A stretch of DNA of 64,000 bases from the NCBI GenBank assembly GCA_020055645.1, contig CM034547.1, positions 35,346,909-35,410,908 on the forward strand, read 5' to 3'. The translations under genes were made by a program, and so were the position numbers. Every line of letters starts with the position of its first letter. The stretch's first letter is position 1. The notes below the pieces were generated by a model. It saw only the letters and a program-made list of their open reading frames with translations, made no database searches and was not told the origin of the DNA. This DNA comes from Tomocerus qinae. Lineage: Eukaryota > Arthropoda > Collembola > Entomobryomorpha > Tomoceridae. Positions 37,871-50,818 of the stretch are shown here, one piece after another.

Positions 37871-40800
37871 CTCTCAATGTATCATAAAATTGTAAAGCCA
37901 CGTCACCCGACCATAACCTTTATGGCAGTAACTCCGCATTATGTATCCTGTACATGTAGAAGTCTTTGAGCGAGTTAAATTTTGTAGTTTTCCTTTTGGG
38001 TGCGGGTGTTTTTGTTGGTATTTCGTTTTTCGTTCTGTCCAGACCATTTCTATTATCTTCCCGAGTCTTGTCTGTTTTCGTCAGAAAGTGCTTTGTGGCA
38101 AGTACATAAGACCCGTCTGCTCTCCCTTATTACTCTATTGAGGTAGTATAATAACATTGTAAGAGTAGTATTTAATAATAACTAGATCTACGTTAGTTCT
38201 GACTGCAGAGCCGACATGTGCCCACAGCTATGAAGTTATATCTCCAAAACTAATAATAAGGGTACAACAAAATATATTTTCTGCCAAATCTATCCGTTCC
38301 GCTTTGTGTGATACTTTTAGAATTGAGCACATTAAAACATCTACGTGTTAAACGCTATCCAACCCTTCCCTTTTCGGTTGTTACATGAACAGAGTGTGTG
38401 CTGGAGGTTAGTTGGGTTGTGAACGAATTGATTATTATATAATATCTTTACAAGACGAGTAACGGTTATCATGCAGAGAAAATTGCATGCAGTAAGTGTA
38501 CATTTACTCTGTAGACCTTAACTACATACATTTGCGTTTATACTTGTATTTACTAAAATTAGAGCCGCAGACTTCAGTCACTTCAGCTTGTTCAACTCAA
38601 TTTAAAACAACACAGACAGATAGATCTAGACTAAAATGTGATGCCAAAAGCATTGTAAAGTAAACGAAGGAAAGCAAGTCAGTTGGCTTGTATTGCATTA
38701 AATGTACACATGTACAAAACATGTATTTATAAATGTACGTCTGCAATGAAAGAGCCTGTTAGGAAAAGGACATTATGTGGGATAAAAGGAAATGGAGGAG
38801 AGAATGATGATTTTCTGTTGCTTTTACTTTTATTTCTGCTTGTTTAGCCATTCGTGAGTTTTGTTCCCCTTTTCATGTCAAAACAGACATTTGTTTCATT
38901 CTAAGGGTACGCACATCAAATCACAGTCAAATCAAATGAAATAATGAAATGAAGTGTGGGTGAGTTGCGTTGTCAGATTTTCTGGTACATAGGAACCTTT
39001 AGCCTGTATACCTTATACGATTTCCTACTTAAAGCTGGACTTGTACGAGTTTTGCAATCCACAATAGGAAACTGAGAATAACGTGCCTGGAATTTGCCTG
39101 CAGCTTGTTATGAATACTGTTGGAGATCTATATTCAGTTTTCTTCTTTATATGTATTCTATGGCTTTTTAAGTATTATATAAAATGAATTGAAAAATTAG
39201 ACGCAAAATTATTTAACAGAACTATCCTATTCATAGTACTAAACAAAAAGACAAAGGTTTCATAATTACGAATTTTATGCAGAGAGAATTGGGAATTTGG
39301 GAGTAAAAGGGACATTTTTAAATGTCAAGTACTAAAAAATTGAACTACAGAAAAGATCATAGTTTCATGTCTGAGTATCGTTTATCATATGTACTAATTT
39401 TTATGACAGATTGTAACACAAATGCCACAAACCACAACTGGCATTTGGTATTGCTGCAAAGTTGAGAGTCGTGACCGTCAACTTCACGGAGACATCAAAG
39501 TGCAAGTAATAAAAAGACTTCAAAAGAGATTTTTTTTGTAAATTCAAATGATTGACTTGATTTTAGGGTTGAATAATTTACGGGTGTTTATATTTTAGGA
39601 AAGATTTTGTGATTGTATTAGAATATTTCCACTAATCAGAATAAATCATACGCTTGCCTTGTTGACTGCTTTGGTTGTAGATTTTTTTAAAGTATTCGAG
39701 TCGAGAGCGATAGAAGCGAAGCAAAAACGGAATAATGCAGGAAGAAATGTGAAGGACAGACAAAACGAGGAAAATAAAAAGTTGAGACGAGGGGAACGGA
39801 AAACAAACCCTCTGTCTGTACTGTAATTCAGTTTTCATGCTTACCGTCATATCAGTCAGTGCAGCATGTATGTCATTTTAGTGGAATTCTTTTATAAAAC
39901 CCCTAAAGAATGGAACCGAACACAAGGACCTTACTTAGCTCACTTAACCAAAGAACGAAAAGAGGGTCTTTTTCATTTGTGCACTTATATATATCCGTTC
40001 TATATGAATCCGCGATATTATATTAATGTTATATGCATCAATGCAAACCAGTTTTATTTTGAAACTATACGTAGACTGCTGTAACAATTTGCTTTAGCTA
40101 TGATGTGGTATTGTGCAGCTATTCGACCACATTATTTACTATTTACATCTTTCGCAGTATTTCATGTGCAACTGTCGTCGGTAGTTTTTGAGTGTAAAAG
40201 TTACCTATGCATGCATTTGTGCAATTTTAAAGCAGAAGTTTTTTTTAAGTTCATGGTGATGGTTCTTTCGTTTAACAGTAAAACAAAGGGTCTTGTGACA
40301 TGAAACGACATTGTTATTTAACGAGTACATAGCATAGGTTGTAGAGGTCTTAGTGCAGCTTTGAATTACGTTTCTTTGATGATATATAGTTTGCAGTAAA
40401 ACTTTGTTAGTGTTATTGTCAATTGTAAAACGGGTAGTAGTGAGTGTCTGCCTTGGCTTCCACTCCACAACAAACAGAGCACGTAAGGAACATTTTCTGT
40501 TTCAGTAATATAATAACATTGGGTGCGTGCTGCGTATATTTTCTCATCTTCTCCTCTACACAGGTCCATCTCTTTCCACACAATGCACATAAAGCAAAGC
40601 ATCGTCACAGAATTCACTGATAAGACAAAATCCACGAGAAATTCTAAGTGCGGGTTTCCCTTAATTGAACTTTATGACTCGGCTACGCTCCACTGCGCGT
40701 TTTGACAGTCAACTTATGTTCTCTTTGTTTTCCTATGAAATGCAATGCCTGGCTCACCTTCAGAATAACATTCCTATTGCACTAATAATACGAATATTAA

Positions 40801-41936
40801 ATACTATTTATGTGGACTATCCTCAAAACAGAAGCGTCGTGTTAAATGTAATGTGGCTGCTATCTGCCTTTCCGCTTCTTCTTCAACTTTCCGAATTTCC
40901 TCTTTTATCAAGTACATTGTGTGTTTATTAATGTACTATTGTGTTTGATTACTGGCTGCGCTCGTGCCAGACTTCATTCTACCTATATATGAATGCCTAC
41001 TAACTTTACCTTTCTATATAATATTATGTTCTATCTATGCTTGGTGAATAGTCTGTTAGCCAACTGGATGTTAGTGCCAAGAATTCTGTTTCTATTTAAA
41101 GGTATATAATGCTATGCACATGTGGATAGACCAGAAACTGCGTTGGGTAGCAAATCTATGATTACATGTATTGCTTTGATTTACATTCACAATTCACATG
41201 TATTCTCATTAAGATCACACATGTAAATTGCCTATTATTACCAGGCTAGCATTTATTTCCCTACACACCGAAAAGTAAGTGTGAATGTTAGTGAACTATA
41301 AAGGAATATTTACGCCCTCTCCTATTGCCCATTATACGACAAAACACTAATGTAATATCCAGAGGGGAACTCTATAACCTAATAAAGTAACTGAAGCTGA
41401 AACCTTTCATTCTATACTGTCTTTTCACACACTTCAACCCACAACGCACCATATTGCATATTGTTCATTCAGTGCTAATGTAATATACCTATACTAATGT
41501 GCAAGTGTGAAAGCAAAGCCAAATTTTTGGCTCTTATCAACCATCACCATTCCTCTGAGCAGTTTAAAAGTCAAATCAAGGGGATGTCCATACATTGTGT
41601 CAACAAGAATTCTATATTTTATCTAGTTTTTCAAATCCTCTGATTTGGACTGGCAATTAATGAGTAATTTGTACCTCCTTAAATCCCTGTTTACCATCCG
41701 AAAATTTACCGGAAAGAAGTAGAACTTTTGTGGGTCAAAGAGGAGCATTCAAAATGTGAAGTCACTTTAGTATCATAACGAGTGATAGTTTTTAAATCTT
41801 GCCAACTGAAGAATTACATGCTACAGTTATTTGTAACTGTACCCAATTTTTTTTACAGTTTTGTGTCTTCAGCAGTTCTTGTAACAACCCGTAACTTTAT
41901 GTTTGGCCACATAGCTTTACTAAATACATTACTTAC
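37871..41936. other. No gene recognised
   Basis: AT-rich DNA between the Harbinger element and the next candidate. ORFs of 60-90 codons at 40.2-40.9 kb occur on both strands and lack splice context or motifs. Confidence 0.4.
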
Positions 41937-42229
41937 AGAGAAATTCAATTTTTAATCTGATTATGGTTTTATGGTCTGTTGAAACCTTCTGTCGACATAT
42001 TCGATTTAATTTTCTTGTGCTGGGGCAGCTTTCAAGCAATTTGGTTATTATGAATGGGATTTCCCGTGGTGTCGTGGTTGACAGACGCTCGAGGGCAGAC
42101 CTTTTCTCATTCTCACCCTTTCTGAATTGTAGAATACCATGAGGAATCTCATTCAGTTTTAATAAAATGCTTAGGTAATTTTCCTCTGTTGAGAATTCGT
42201 CTACTTTACACAACATTGCAGGAGAGTTT
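41937..42229 (-). CDS. Candidate exon with weak RhoGEF (ECT2/Pebble-like) similarity
   Basis: The minus strand is open from an AG at 42,231-42,230 (TACTAG) to a textbook donor, CTCT followed by GTAAGT (phase 2 in, phase 1 out). The start resembles the beginning of the Dbl-homology domain of ECT2/Pebble: VDEFSTEENYLSILLKL against the family pattern E-L-x-x-T-E-x-N-Y-V-x-I-L. Further on, TTTPREIPFIITKLLES recalls the family's P-E-E-I-x-x-I-F segment. The middle diverges and no BRCT or PH exons were found, so this is a lead only. The gene would run away from the transglutaminase gene. Confidence 0.3.
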
Positions 42230-44284
42230 CTAGTATTGCGTTGCTTTTAATGTTTCGATTATGCAAAATAGGCTGGAGGGTTTTAGTCTGATAGTTTAAG
42301 TTTGCAAGGAGAGAATGTGCGTACTAAACAGGCTGCAGTCGTTCCCGTGTTTCTTAAGAACATTTTATCTTAGGAAGAAATATTGAGAGAACTGTTGTTG
42401 AATAAATTTTGCTATAAGATGGCTTGAAGGCACAATGTGAAGTGGATTTTGCAATTTGTAATGGTTAAGTAGGAAAGGCAGACAAAAATGCTCGAGAAGG
42501 CATGACGATGTCTTATCTGTATATTAGTATCTCTCCTCCTGTCTCTTTTAGGTCCAATAGTCTATCTAAATCAACTGTTACAATGTCTACTTATGCTTAC
42601 AAGCATCCTAAGTACCTACGCATTTATTTAAGTAGTGTCAAAGCAGGCTATAGAAAGCAGAGTTAAATGTTAATAGTTTGTTTTAAAAGCATATTTATGC
42701 AATAGTTGTAGTGTGCAGACTATTCAGCTTGTCGTGCCAGTTATACACTTCGAATACTTAACGACAGAAGTAGTGGTGAAAGAAACAGGAGAAAGTTTCT
42801 TTGTCAGCCAACAACCAACTAGTCAGGGAAAGTGCAGATAGTAAAAAGTGTACAGTATTCTTAAAACGTAACATTTATTTTTGGCTGTGACACTCTATCT
42901 TACGCACAGTGTCTCGTCTGTCAAGAGGATGTGTACTCAGCGTTACGCATCAGACGAAGAACGGCGACAGTCGTAGTCAGAAAGCCCTCGTCTTTGTTGC
43001 TCTCTCTAAAAAGAACAACTGGTCTGAAAATAATTGTCAACTGGAGAGATAAGCGTAACCATGAGTAAGAGCTCCGCGTCTTCTCCACAATAGAAAAACT
43101 AACGCACGCACGAGAAAATAGTCAATCTGGTTCACTGTCCTCTGATCTTAAGCCGTCTTAGGAAAAATAACTCTTTTTGGCTTTAACGAATTGAACTTTC
43201 TGCGTATCATCCTGCGTTTTGTGATTTTTGGATGTACACACAAATAAAACTCAATCCTTGGGAAAGTCATTCACCAGGCAGTTTTGTAATCTTGGTCCCA
43301 AAGTTCTAAGCTTATAAAATATTGTTTGGACCGATCTGTATTTATGAATGGGGATTTGAAGGAAACCAATCAATTAGTAACGTGAATAGAAATTTCAGTA
43401 AAGAAAATTTTGAAAAATAACTGCTTGTCCATAATTATGCTATTTTGTAAATCCCTGTTTCTCTACAACGATGTCCAACACAACTGTACTTCATATACTT
43501 GACAGGCATTTCTTCGTTTCGCGATTTGATAAAGTGCAAATTATCAGTATAAGGAGTGTTTTACGGTTGCTCTTACGTTAGGATACTTCGGTTATTTGAC
43601 CTAAATAGCATCATAAAAACAAAATTGTAAAACTGAAAGTAAAAAAAAGAGGTATTGAAATATTGTGAATTAAACCAACTAGTAAATATTTCCGCAGAAT
43701 CTCTAGAATTTAAATGTTGAGAATGCTTAAAAAACTATTCCCTTCAACAAAAATGAGGAGATCTGAACAGGCAGTCTGAAGAAACTGAAGGAAGTAGGAA
43801 GTGAAATGTTACAATGGACAAAAGTCAAAGGAAGAAGTCAAAGAAGACAAGAAAATAGGAAAAGCCCAATCGGAAATAGGAAACAGTAGAGGTCTACAGG
43901 GAATTGGGATCCTCCTAGTCTCATCAACAACACTTTTCTCAAGATCTCTTTTATTCTCAACGCAACTTTCATTACGTACTCCCCTGAATTATGTACATAC
44001 CCTTTGTGTTTGATGTAATAATGGATTGCATTGGTCATATTTACTCTAATACTTGAAATGGGTAGATTCCTTTTCTATATCGTCGGATACTTGACATTAT
44101 CATATCAATAGCTCGGTATATTCGGCCAATTTGCAAATTGCAAGTGATAACAAAAGTTAATTATTTGAACGGCTGCTACTCTAGTATATGAGTGTATTTA
44201 TCTTGCAAGCTATCTGCTGTGTATAAATCTTATTGTAGACTGTTGGTATTGTACAGTACTCCATACTGTGCAAGGGCTTAAGAA
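42230..44284. other. No supported gene; GC-richer island at 42.9-43.1 kb
   Basis: Bases 42,890-43,110 are open in several frames on both strands because the island is poor in stop words. One minus-strand reading begins after an excellent acceptor (AGTTGTTCTTTTTAG) and would be a 26-codon terminal exon ending NAEYTSS. Because competing plus-strand frames look equally good, I do not call it. Confidence 0.3.
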
Positions 44285-44533
44285 TCATTCAGTACACACG
44301 GGCAAGACTTTGAAAGTAGTAAGTGAGTTAAGCTGGGTTGACTGCGCACATAATTCTGTGTGTGTAAGTATAAAATAGTTTAACTTCGCAGAAGAAAGTT
44401 GACTTCCGTTAGATTCGTCTTCCACTGCAGGGATTTTGGTTGGACTGTTAGAAGCTTGCCCTTGTCTTTGCTCCCGTAATCTCTTCCAAGTCTTTTCTCT
44501 TTTCATTGGCACAAATCCGCTTCCATGTCCCAT
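44285..44533 (-). CDS. Unassigned 82-codon ORF, basic/polar N-terminal part
   Basis: ATG at 44,533 (minus) has an in-frame TGA two codons upstream, so it could be a start. The first about 50 residues are polar and coding-like (FVPMKREKTWKRLREQRQGQ, then SPTKIPAVEDESNGSQ); the last 30 look like read-through into non-coding DNA. No clear donor lies between them. It could be the first exon of the gene containing the 41.9-kb exon, since both are minus-strand, but nothing demonstrates this. Confidence 0.25.
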   Translation of the reverse strand: MGHGSGFVPMKREKTWKRLREQRQGQASNSPTKIPAVEDESNGSQLSSAKLNYFILTHTELCAQSTQLNSLTTFKVLPVCTE

Positions 44534-47500
44534 GTGTCATTTCATCTGTCACCGCGCCGTTTCCCCTCACCAATAACGAATCTACGTATTTCCACCCTAC
44601 TCCATAAGACATCGAGACTACGGACATATAATATTACTTTCCCTATGACATTATTTATTCCACACCCCGTCCTGACCCGACTGTGTAAAAGACTGGAGAC
44701 CTAAACTAGTGTCCAACTTTCTCTCCCAAGCTATCGAAGTGGGTTGGTCTACTTACATACGATAGAACTGGAGAAATACGCATTGTAGAAAATCATTTTT
44801 CGCGCAATTGATTCATGTGCATTACACATACATATATACCTACATAAACTATAGAGACAGAAAATTATCTGGCTAAAGATTAATGAGATTGCCATTTTAT
44901 ATACATATAGCGAATGATATAAAATAGAGTAGTATAAAATGAAATGTATTTGCATCAGCCCAAGAAAATATTTCAGAGATTTGCAGTGGAGAGTCAGCCT
45001 ACATATTTTGAGAGAAACTGTCAAATGAAATCGAACTAAAGTCAATATACATGATACACTTTGACAAATGAAGTCAATTTTCATTTCAAAAAAGAAACGA
45101 CTGCAATTCATCCATCAAGAAAATTCATAACATTTCTGTCACTGTAATATTTTTACATTTTGACTATACCTAACCCTGATGCGCAGTTACGTATGCGTGC
45201 GTATTACATTACGTACCACCAGCTATTGGATTTTCTATTCAAAGTTATAAATATAGACATTCTCTCATATATATACCGCTTTATACATTCTCTTCGATTT
45301 CAATGATGAAAATGATGAGCAGTAAAGTAATATACATGGCTACCCCACTTTGTCATTTTCTTCTGCCAAATTGCTCTCCTGCCAAAACTTTATTTTGCAC
45401 ATATTCAAGGAATTGATTCTCTCATTTTATACCATTGCCATCATCACTTGAAAATTCATGACTGTGTCCCGACGCTAGAACCTAATTTTATCTCTCTGTG
45501 CCCAATCTTTAATCCCTACTTGTACTTAGTTTTGTCTATAATTACCGATTCAACAGCCATATCTACAGATTTTAAAAGGATTTTAAACTAGTAGTTTGGT
45601 ATTCATTGAGTGATATTTAACTAACTTCAATAGAATTTTTGGGGCATCATACATAGACAATATAAAACTTCACGGTTACTTTTTGGTCAGTTGAGGTCAG
45701 TACCTTTGATCTCAGATTATCATTTCATTTCAATTTTTAATACTATTACTTACAGATTGAAGACGTGCAAAAATTTCTGTTTGTTATGTCAATATCTAAC
45801 TTAATGCATACAAACTTTCCACACATTGAGGATACGTACTGCTTATATATGTCAGATGTAAAAATGTCTATGTCCTTACTGCACTCTTTTATTGCACACT
45901 CACACCCACATATCATTATTATAACTCTTTTAGGTAAGTAGAGGTCCATATCCATTTTTGGAAGGGAACTAGGTAGTTCTATTACCTAAGTGTAGGATAA
46001 ATGTGACATAAACTACCTAACCAGATTTTCAGTATAGAAATACGGTCTCATCGAAGTATATCACCGTTTGTGCTTCTGATTTACATTATACATGTTCCCT
46101 ATTACTGAAGCATGATCGAGTTCAAAAATGGGAGTTGAAATGGGCAAAAGTGTAGGAGGGTGGCCATCTTTTGTGGGTCAATCGACTATTGCGTCCTTTC
46201 TTATAAGTTATGCTACTTACATTACAGGGTTTCCATATTTCTCAACCTTAATGTATTTTAAACGTATTTTTAGGGTGCCCTGTAGTAAGATGGACAATTT
46301 AATACCTGAAGTGGAGTCTAAAGTACTAAACTAAGAATGAGAAATAAGAAGAGCCATAAGAAAGCACTCGACGCAATGAGAAAGCATTCAATGGGGAGGT
46401 TAGTAGTTTCTTAAAGTACGAATTGTTCGAAATCCTCCAAGTTTTCTACACTTTTAGCACCTTAGGTATGTACTTGATGCTAAAGCATTATTGAGTACCT
46501 ATAGAATAATATTCCATCTTTTACTTATCGTTAGCCAAAACTGCAGAATGAGAAGGGATTGCTAGTGGCGAGTAGTAAGAGAATTTGACTGTAAAATGTG
46601 CCAAATTGTATTTTCCCTTGTCCTTGGGAAATTTATGTAGCGGTTCCTAGAATGAAATCCGTTTCTGTCAAAGGAGCTTTATGGACATTCCAATGAATTT
46701 ACTTTCTTTTAAAATTGAATTCCTCCATTATATGCACATTGAATGTTGTTTGTGGTCATTAACTTTTATCCAGGCACTTGTGTCCTGTCCACTATCCAGT
46801 TTTATGTCCTTTCCTTCAGTACTTCTTTATGGTCCTCTTGAATCCCATTACATAGCATTACTTTGCCATTAGCAGTCGCTACCTTATACGAACGTTTTCA
46901 TGATATGGATCCATAGAAAGTTATTACTCAAAATTTCCTCTTATCTTTATAAGTATCTGTAATAACACTAAAGTAAGTATATAGAAGTAAGCATGCAAAC
47001 TTAGGAATACATAATAGTTTGTTATTTAAGTCTAGTATTACCATATGTGCACGCGTTAAAAAGCTTCTAGTTAGTTGAAGGATGCTTTTGCTTGTTTTCC
47101 GTGCAGTTATAAGAATAAAAGATCCATCAAATAAAGAAAATGACATTTGGAATTTCCTAAGCTCCTTTATATTTTTCTATCATTTTCTCGGGAAATGTCT
47201 TATAGGAATTACAGACTATACTGATAGGTAAATATAGCACAAGGACATATGTTAAGCCTTCTATTATGAGTACCTGTGATGCGATGTTTAGTTAGGTAGG
47301 GGTACAAAGTCTCGGAAAGTCTTGAAAATTGGAATGACACGAACATAGACGGAGCATTAACCATTAAACTGTGATAAATGAGAGCTCGGAGGCGTATGAG
47401 GAAAAAGGATCAAGAATCAAATGGCAAGAGGACGAATTGTTTGAAGAAAGTGACACGACAAGACTATAAGTAAGAGAGTTCTGAGACTCTGGGAGACGGG

Positions 47501-48577
47501 ACTCCCTCTGATAAAAGCTATACAATTTACTTGCTTGACTTGACTTTTGTGGATTGGATTGAGAATCTTGTGCATTAGACAAATGTCATCTAATGTAATG
47601 GTACCTGATACAGATACAGTCTTTGATATTCTTACTTAGACTTAATCTTACTTACTTTTACGTTTCTTTACTACACTTTAACTCAATTCGACGAGACTAT
47701 CGTAATATAATATTGGTCTACCTTGTACCATTCGTAGGTAGACACGTTCGTCATACCATACAGTGATAGTATTGCCAATGCTAAGACTTCACTCTCGTTT
47801 CCATCAGCTAAATGCTTCATTTCCCAGTTATTGTCACAAGGTCATAGTATTTGACAGTAGAATCCCACCATAATATCTCTCAGGAGGAGGTCCACAGACA
47901 ACGTACGCATCATACAAATGTACCTACGCTGTTAAACAAAAATTACTTTCTGTAAAAATGGTTTATCCTAATCTTGTTTTCAACTATACACCTTAACCAA
48001 AATTTAAATGTATACTGACTACCAAAGGCAACTTATTTGACCGTTTTTGGGCAAACTATTCACATTTATGTGGGTGGTAGGTGAAAAGGTAGTATTTTTT
48101 ATCAGCCAATAATTAGGAACCATACAGTGCACATGAACTATGATATTTTAATCAACGTCTTCGTCCTGAGTGAGTTTTAAGAACATGACACAAACCATAT
48201 AGCAGGGAAAGTTATTCATGCTATTTGGGTGATACAAATGCCAAGTATTACAAAATAATTATATTGAAACATGGACTTACAACGGTATTTATAGTAATGG
48301 TAGTGTACTGTTTTAGCCAATTATATATAAATATTTTCACAATGCCATTTAGAATTGAAAATTACGATGAGATTCCTACAATTTTCACTGATGCGAAAGT
48401 TCCGTGAAAGTTATGGGAATGCATGGCTTGAGAAACAAGTTATTTACATGGGGAAAGTAGTAATATCTTAAGAGTTGTTGATTGGTCAATGGTTGGCAGC
48501 ATTAATACGATTTTCATTAAGTAAAGATACATTGTTTTTACTAACTATAGCCAGCAATTTGAGTCGTTTATATATTA
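44534..48577. other. No gene recognised
   Basis: AT-rich DNA with only motif-free short ORFs; none has convincing splice sites. Confidence 0.4.
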
Positions 48578-48583
48578 TTTATT
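48578..48583 (-). terminator. AATAAA poly(A) signal for the minus-strand candidate gene
   Basis: AATAAA (minus strand) lies 82 nt after the stop codon of the terminal exon at 48,665, a normal spacing for a short 3' UTR. Confidence 0.35.
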
Positions 48584-48664
48584 TATATACGGCATTGTGT
48601 AGTATTTCTGTGACCGGTTCATGTTTGAACCTGGGCTCCCCTCAAGTAAGAAAATGAAAAGCCT

Positions 48665-50818
48665 CTAATGATCAGGAGCAATTTTTCCCGAGTCACAATC
48701 ACTACAAAGAAATTCCATGACAGCTTGACGGAAGTCATTATTAGAAGAAGCTTCCTGAATCTGTCTAGGGCTTTCTTCTTTTATGGCAACGTGAGACAAG
48801 AGGGGAAACAGAAATAACCCTCTAATATAAATAAATGATCTTTGTATCAATACAGACAGAAGATATAATGCGTCTTCCATTTATATATATATATCCTACT
48901 AATCCTTTTAAGACGTGACTTGATCGATCTATTGAGTATTATTTATTTAGTACCACTAGTAAATAGATAGCAACTGCAAATAGGAAGGTTGTTCATGTCA
49001 TTAGTAAGTATTAAGAATTATAGATATCAGTATGAAATTTTAAAATTAAAATAATTACAGCATTAGTATGACGAATGTAATATTCACTGGTTAAAATTCC
49101 TGCAAATGCTATCTGTACATATTCGGCTTCCAACAGTTTCACAGTAATATAAATTACTAGAACTTTGATTTGTAATTTGAGGTGTTCTCACGAAATACCA
49201 CTGTCAATTACTTTTGTTATAAAACAGAAAAGTTTTAACAGCTAATCTACCATGTTATGTGCATTGACAATTGTATTGTACCACATTGTATTAACTGTCA
49301 TTATATCTATATATTAAGACCACGTAAAGTATGTATGAAGTTTAGAAAACTACAAAAACTCTTCCATTATGAACTGTCACACGAAACCTCTGAAACATTT
49401 ACTGGTTTTGTTGTACATTACAGGAAAATTAAAGTTGTGTGGCTATATAAATTATTGTGGTAGATTAATCCGATTTTTAATGTAGGGGAAATTTTTGGAA
49501 AAAATAACAGCAGGAAATGACTAATGAATAATAATTTGCTACATAATACAATTATATCAAACATAAAATAATACAATGTAATGTATTGCTATATTGCATT
49601 ATATAATGTACATACTTAAAAGTAATTGAATATGGTTAGTAGTTACTTACAGGTTGCAATTTTTATTGGGGTGACATGCTTGGTCCGTATTGTGGTTTAA
49701 TACTAAATTCTAATTGCCTATCCAAAAATTAGCATAATACAAAGCAAGACAGGAAATAGATAATCATATCCATTCTTACTAAGTGTCTATTCTCATTTTA
49801 TTGCTTGTAACTTGTACCCATATTGCACTGAACCTTTATCATTTATATACACTAACACGTAATACTAGTGGTAGCAATTCTATTCATTCTTCTTACATCA
49901 TAATATCTCATTGAGGCTACATTTTCCCGTTAGTGACCAAATTCTTATCGGCAACTATTAAATTACTAGATTTTTTTCATTAACTGCATTGTGTGGTTAT
50001 TACTTTGTTTTAATAGTATCTGCTAATGAAGAACGACTGTGAGTGATGTAGAGTGGACAATTAATGTCAGCATTAAGTAACAATACGCACTCGTGAGATT
50101 AATATCTATAGAAAAAATTTCTTGGTTACTAATGCATTAGATGAGGTATAAGCAGTAGACTATAAATAGTGTCGACACTCCATAGTTGCATAGTTGTTTG
50201 GAAAAGTTCGAATCGCGTTGACATTAGCAGTACTTAGGAGTCCACTGAAGTGAATTTGTTGCACTACTTGACTAGCCTACGAAAATATCGAGAAGCAGTT
50301 CCAATTAGAACCAAAATGAGGCGAATCGAATCAGGATTAGGATCTGTTTACAATAATTATTTCCGGCTGATGGTGGAGAATCTTCGAGGAGCTCACAATG
50401 TTCGGCGAGAAGAAGAAAGGGCCAATGATGAGAAGCTACTTAATGGTAATAAGAAAAGTTTTTGCACTAACTTCACTATTCAGACTCACACACGATCAGA
50501 AACTGTAAGTGATAAGATGGGAAAGGCAAACTAGGAACCAGACCAAACATACGCGTACGTTTGCGACTTTGACACGCAACTCATCTGGAGAACTAAAATA
50601 ACCACTCACTAGTACTATAGACTCAACAGAACAGGGAAATATAAGCACACTGAGAAACTGAACGGCAACTTTTTCTTTTTGTTTCATTTCTTCACTCAGC
50701 ATCCATCCTGCTTTCTTTACAGAAACATACTCGAGAAGATTAGGTTCAAATAATCCTTATTCCTTTCGGTCCTTGCTTCTTCAACCAGCTTGGTAGAAAA
50801 TTCAATTTCTTTCATCAT
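48665..50818 (-). CDS. Candidate two-exon small-protein gene antisense to the transglutaminase 5' end
   Basis: Proposed exons are 50,818-50,721 and 48,770-48,665 (67 residues). Exon 1 starts AAAAATGATG with an in-frame TGA shortly upstream. It encodes a charged helix ([20 protein letters not shown]) and ends in phase 2 at CT followed by GTAAAG. Exon 2 is preceded by a pyrimidine-rich run (TTTCTGTTTCCCCTCTTGTC) and an AG in matching phase. It encodes PRQIQEASSNNDFRQAVMEF and a Cys-containing tail (SDCDSGKIAPDH) before TAG. AATAAA follows. No family is recognised, and extra exons in between are possible. Its intron would contain the transglutaminase promoter and first exon on the other strand. 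The exon pairing rests on phase and splice signals only. Confidence 0.3.
48771..50160. other. No coding feature; AT-rich DNA upstream of the transglutaminase promoter
   Basis: AT-rich, with ATGTAATGTATTGC-type self-similar words around 49,560-49,610. No exon recognised on either strand. It would be the intron of the antisense candidate and the upstream region of the transglutaminase gene. Confidence 0.35.
50161..50168 (+). promoter_or_regulatory. TATA box of the transglutaminase gene
   Basis: TATAAATA stands 155 nt before the proposed start codon. About 30 nt downstream, GCATAGTTG (A at 50,190) is a plausible initiator. This predicts a 5' UTR of roughly 125 nt, closed in the coding frame by a TAG at 50,235. 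Confidence 0.5.
50316..50445 (+). CDS. Transglutaminase exon 1 (start codon, N-terminal extension)
   Basis: ATG in context ACCAAAATGAG opens 43 codons ending AATG followed by GTAATA (phase 1), the phase required by exon 2. A TATA box lies upstream. The peptide ([20 protein letters not shown], then a Glu/Lys-rich helix) has no family match, as expected for the variable extension. A second Met (VENLRG preceded by M) could also serve. Support comes from phase, donor, promoter and composition, not homology. Confidence 0.55.

Noticed and set aside
42890-43110. Terminal exon on either strand
   Set aside because: Open frames exist on both strands because the island lacks stop words; no reading is clearly better than the others.
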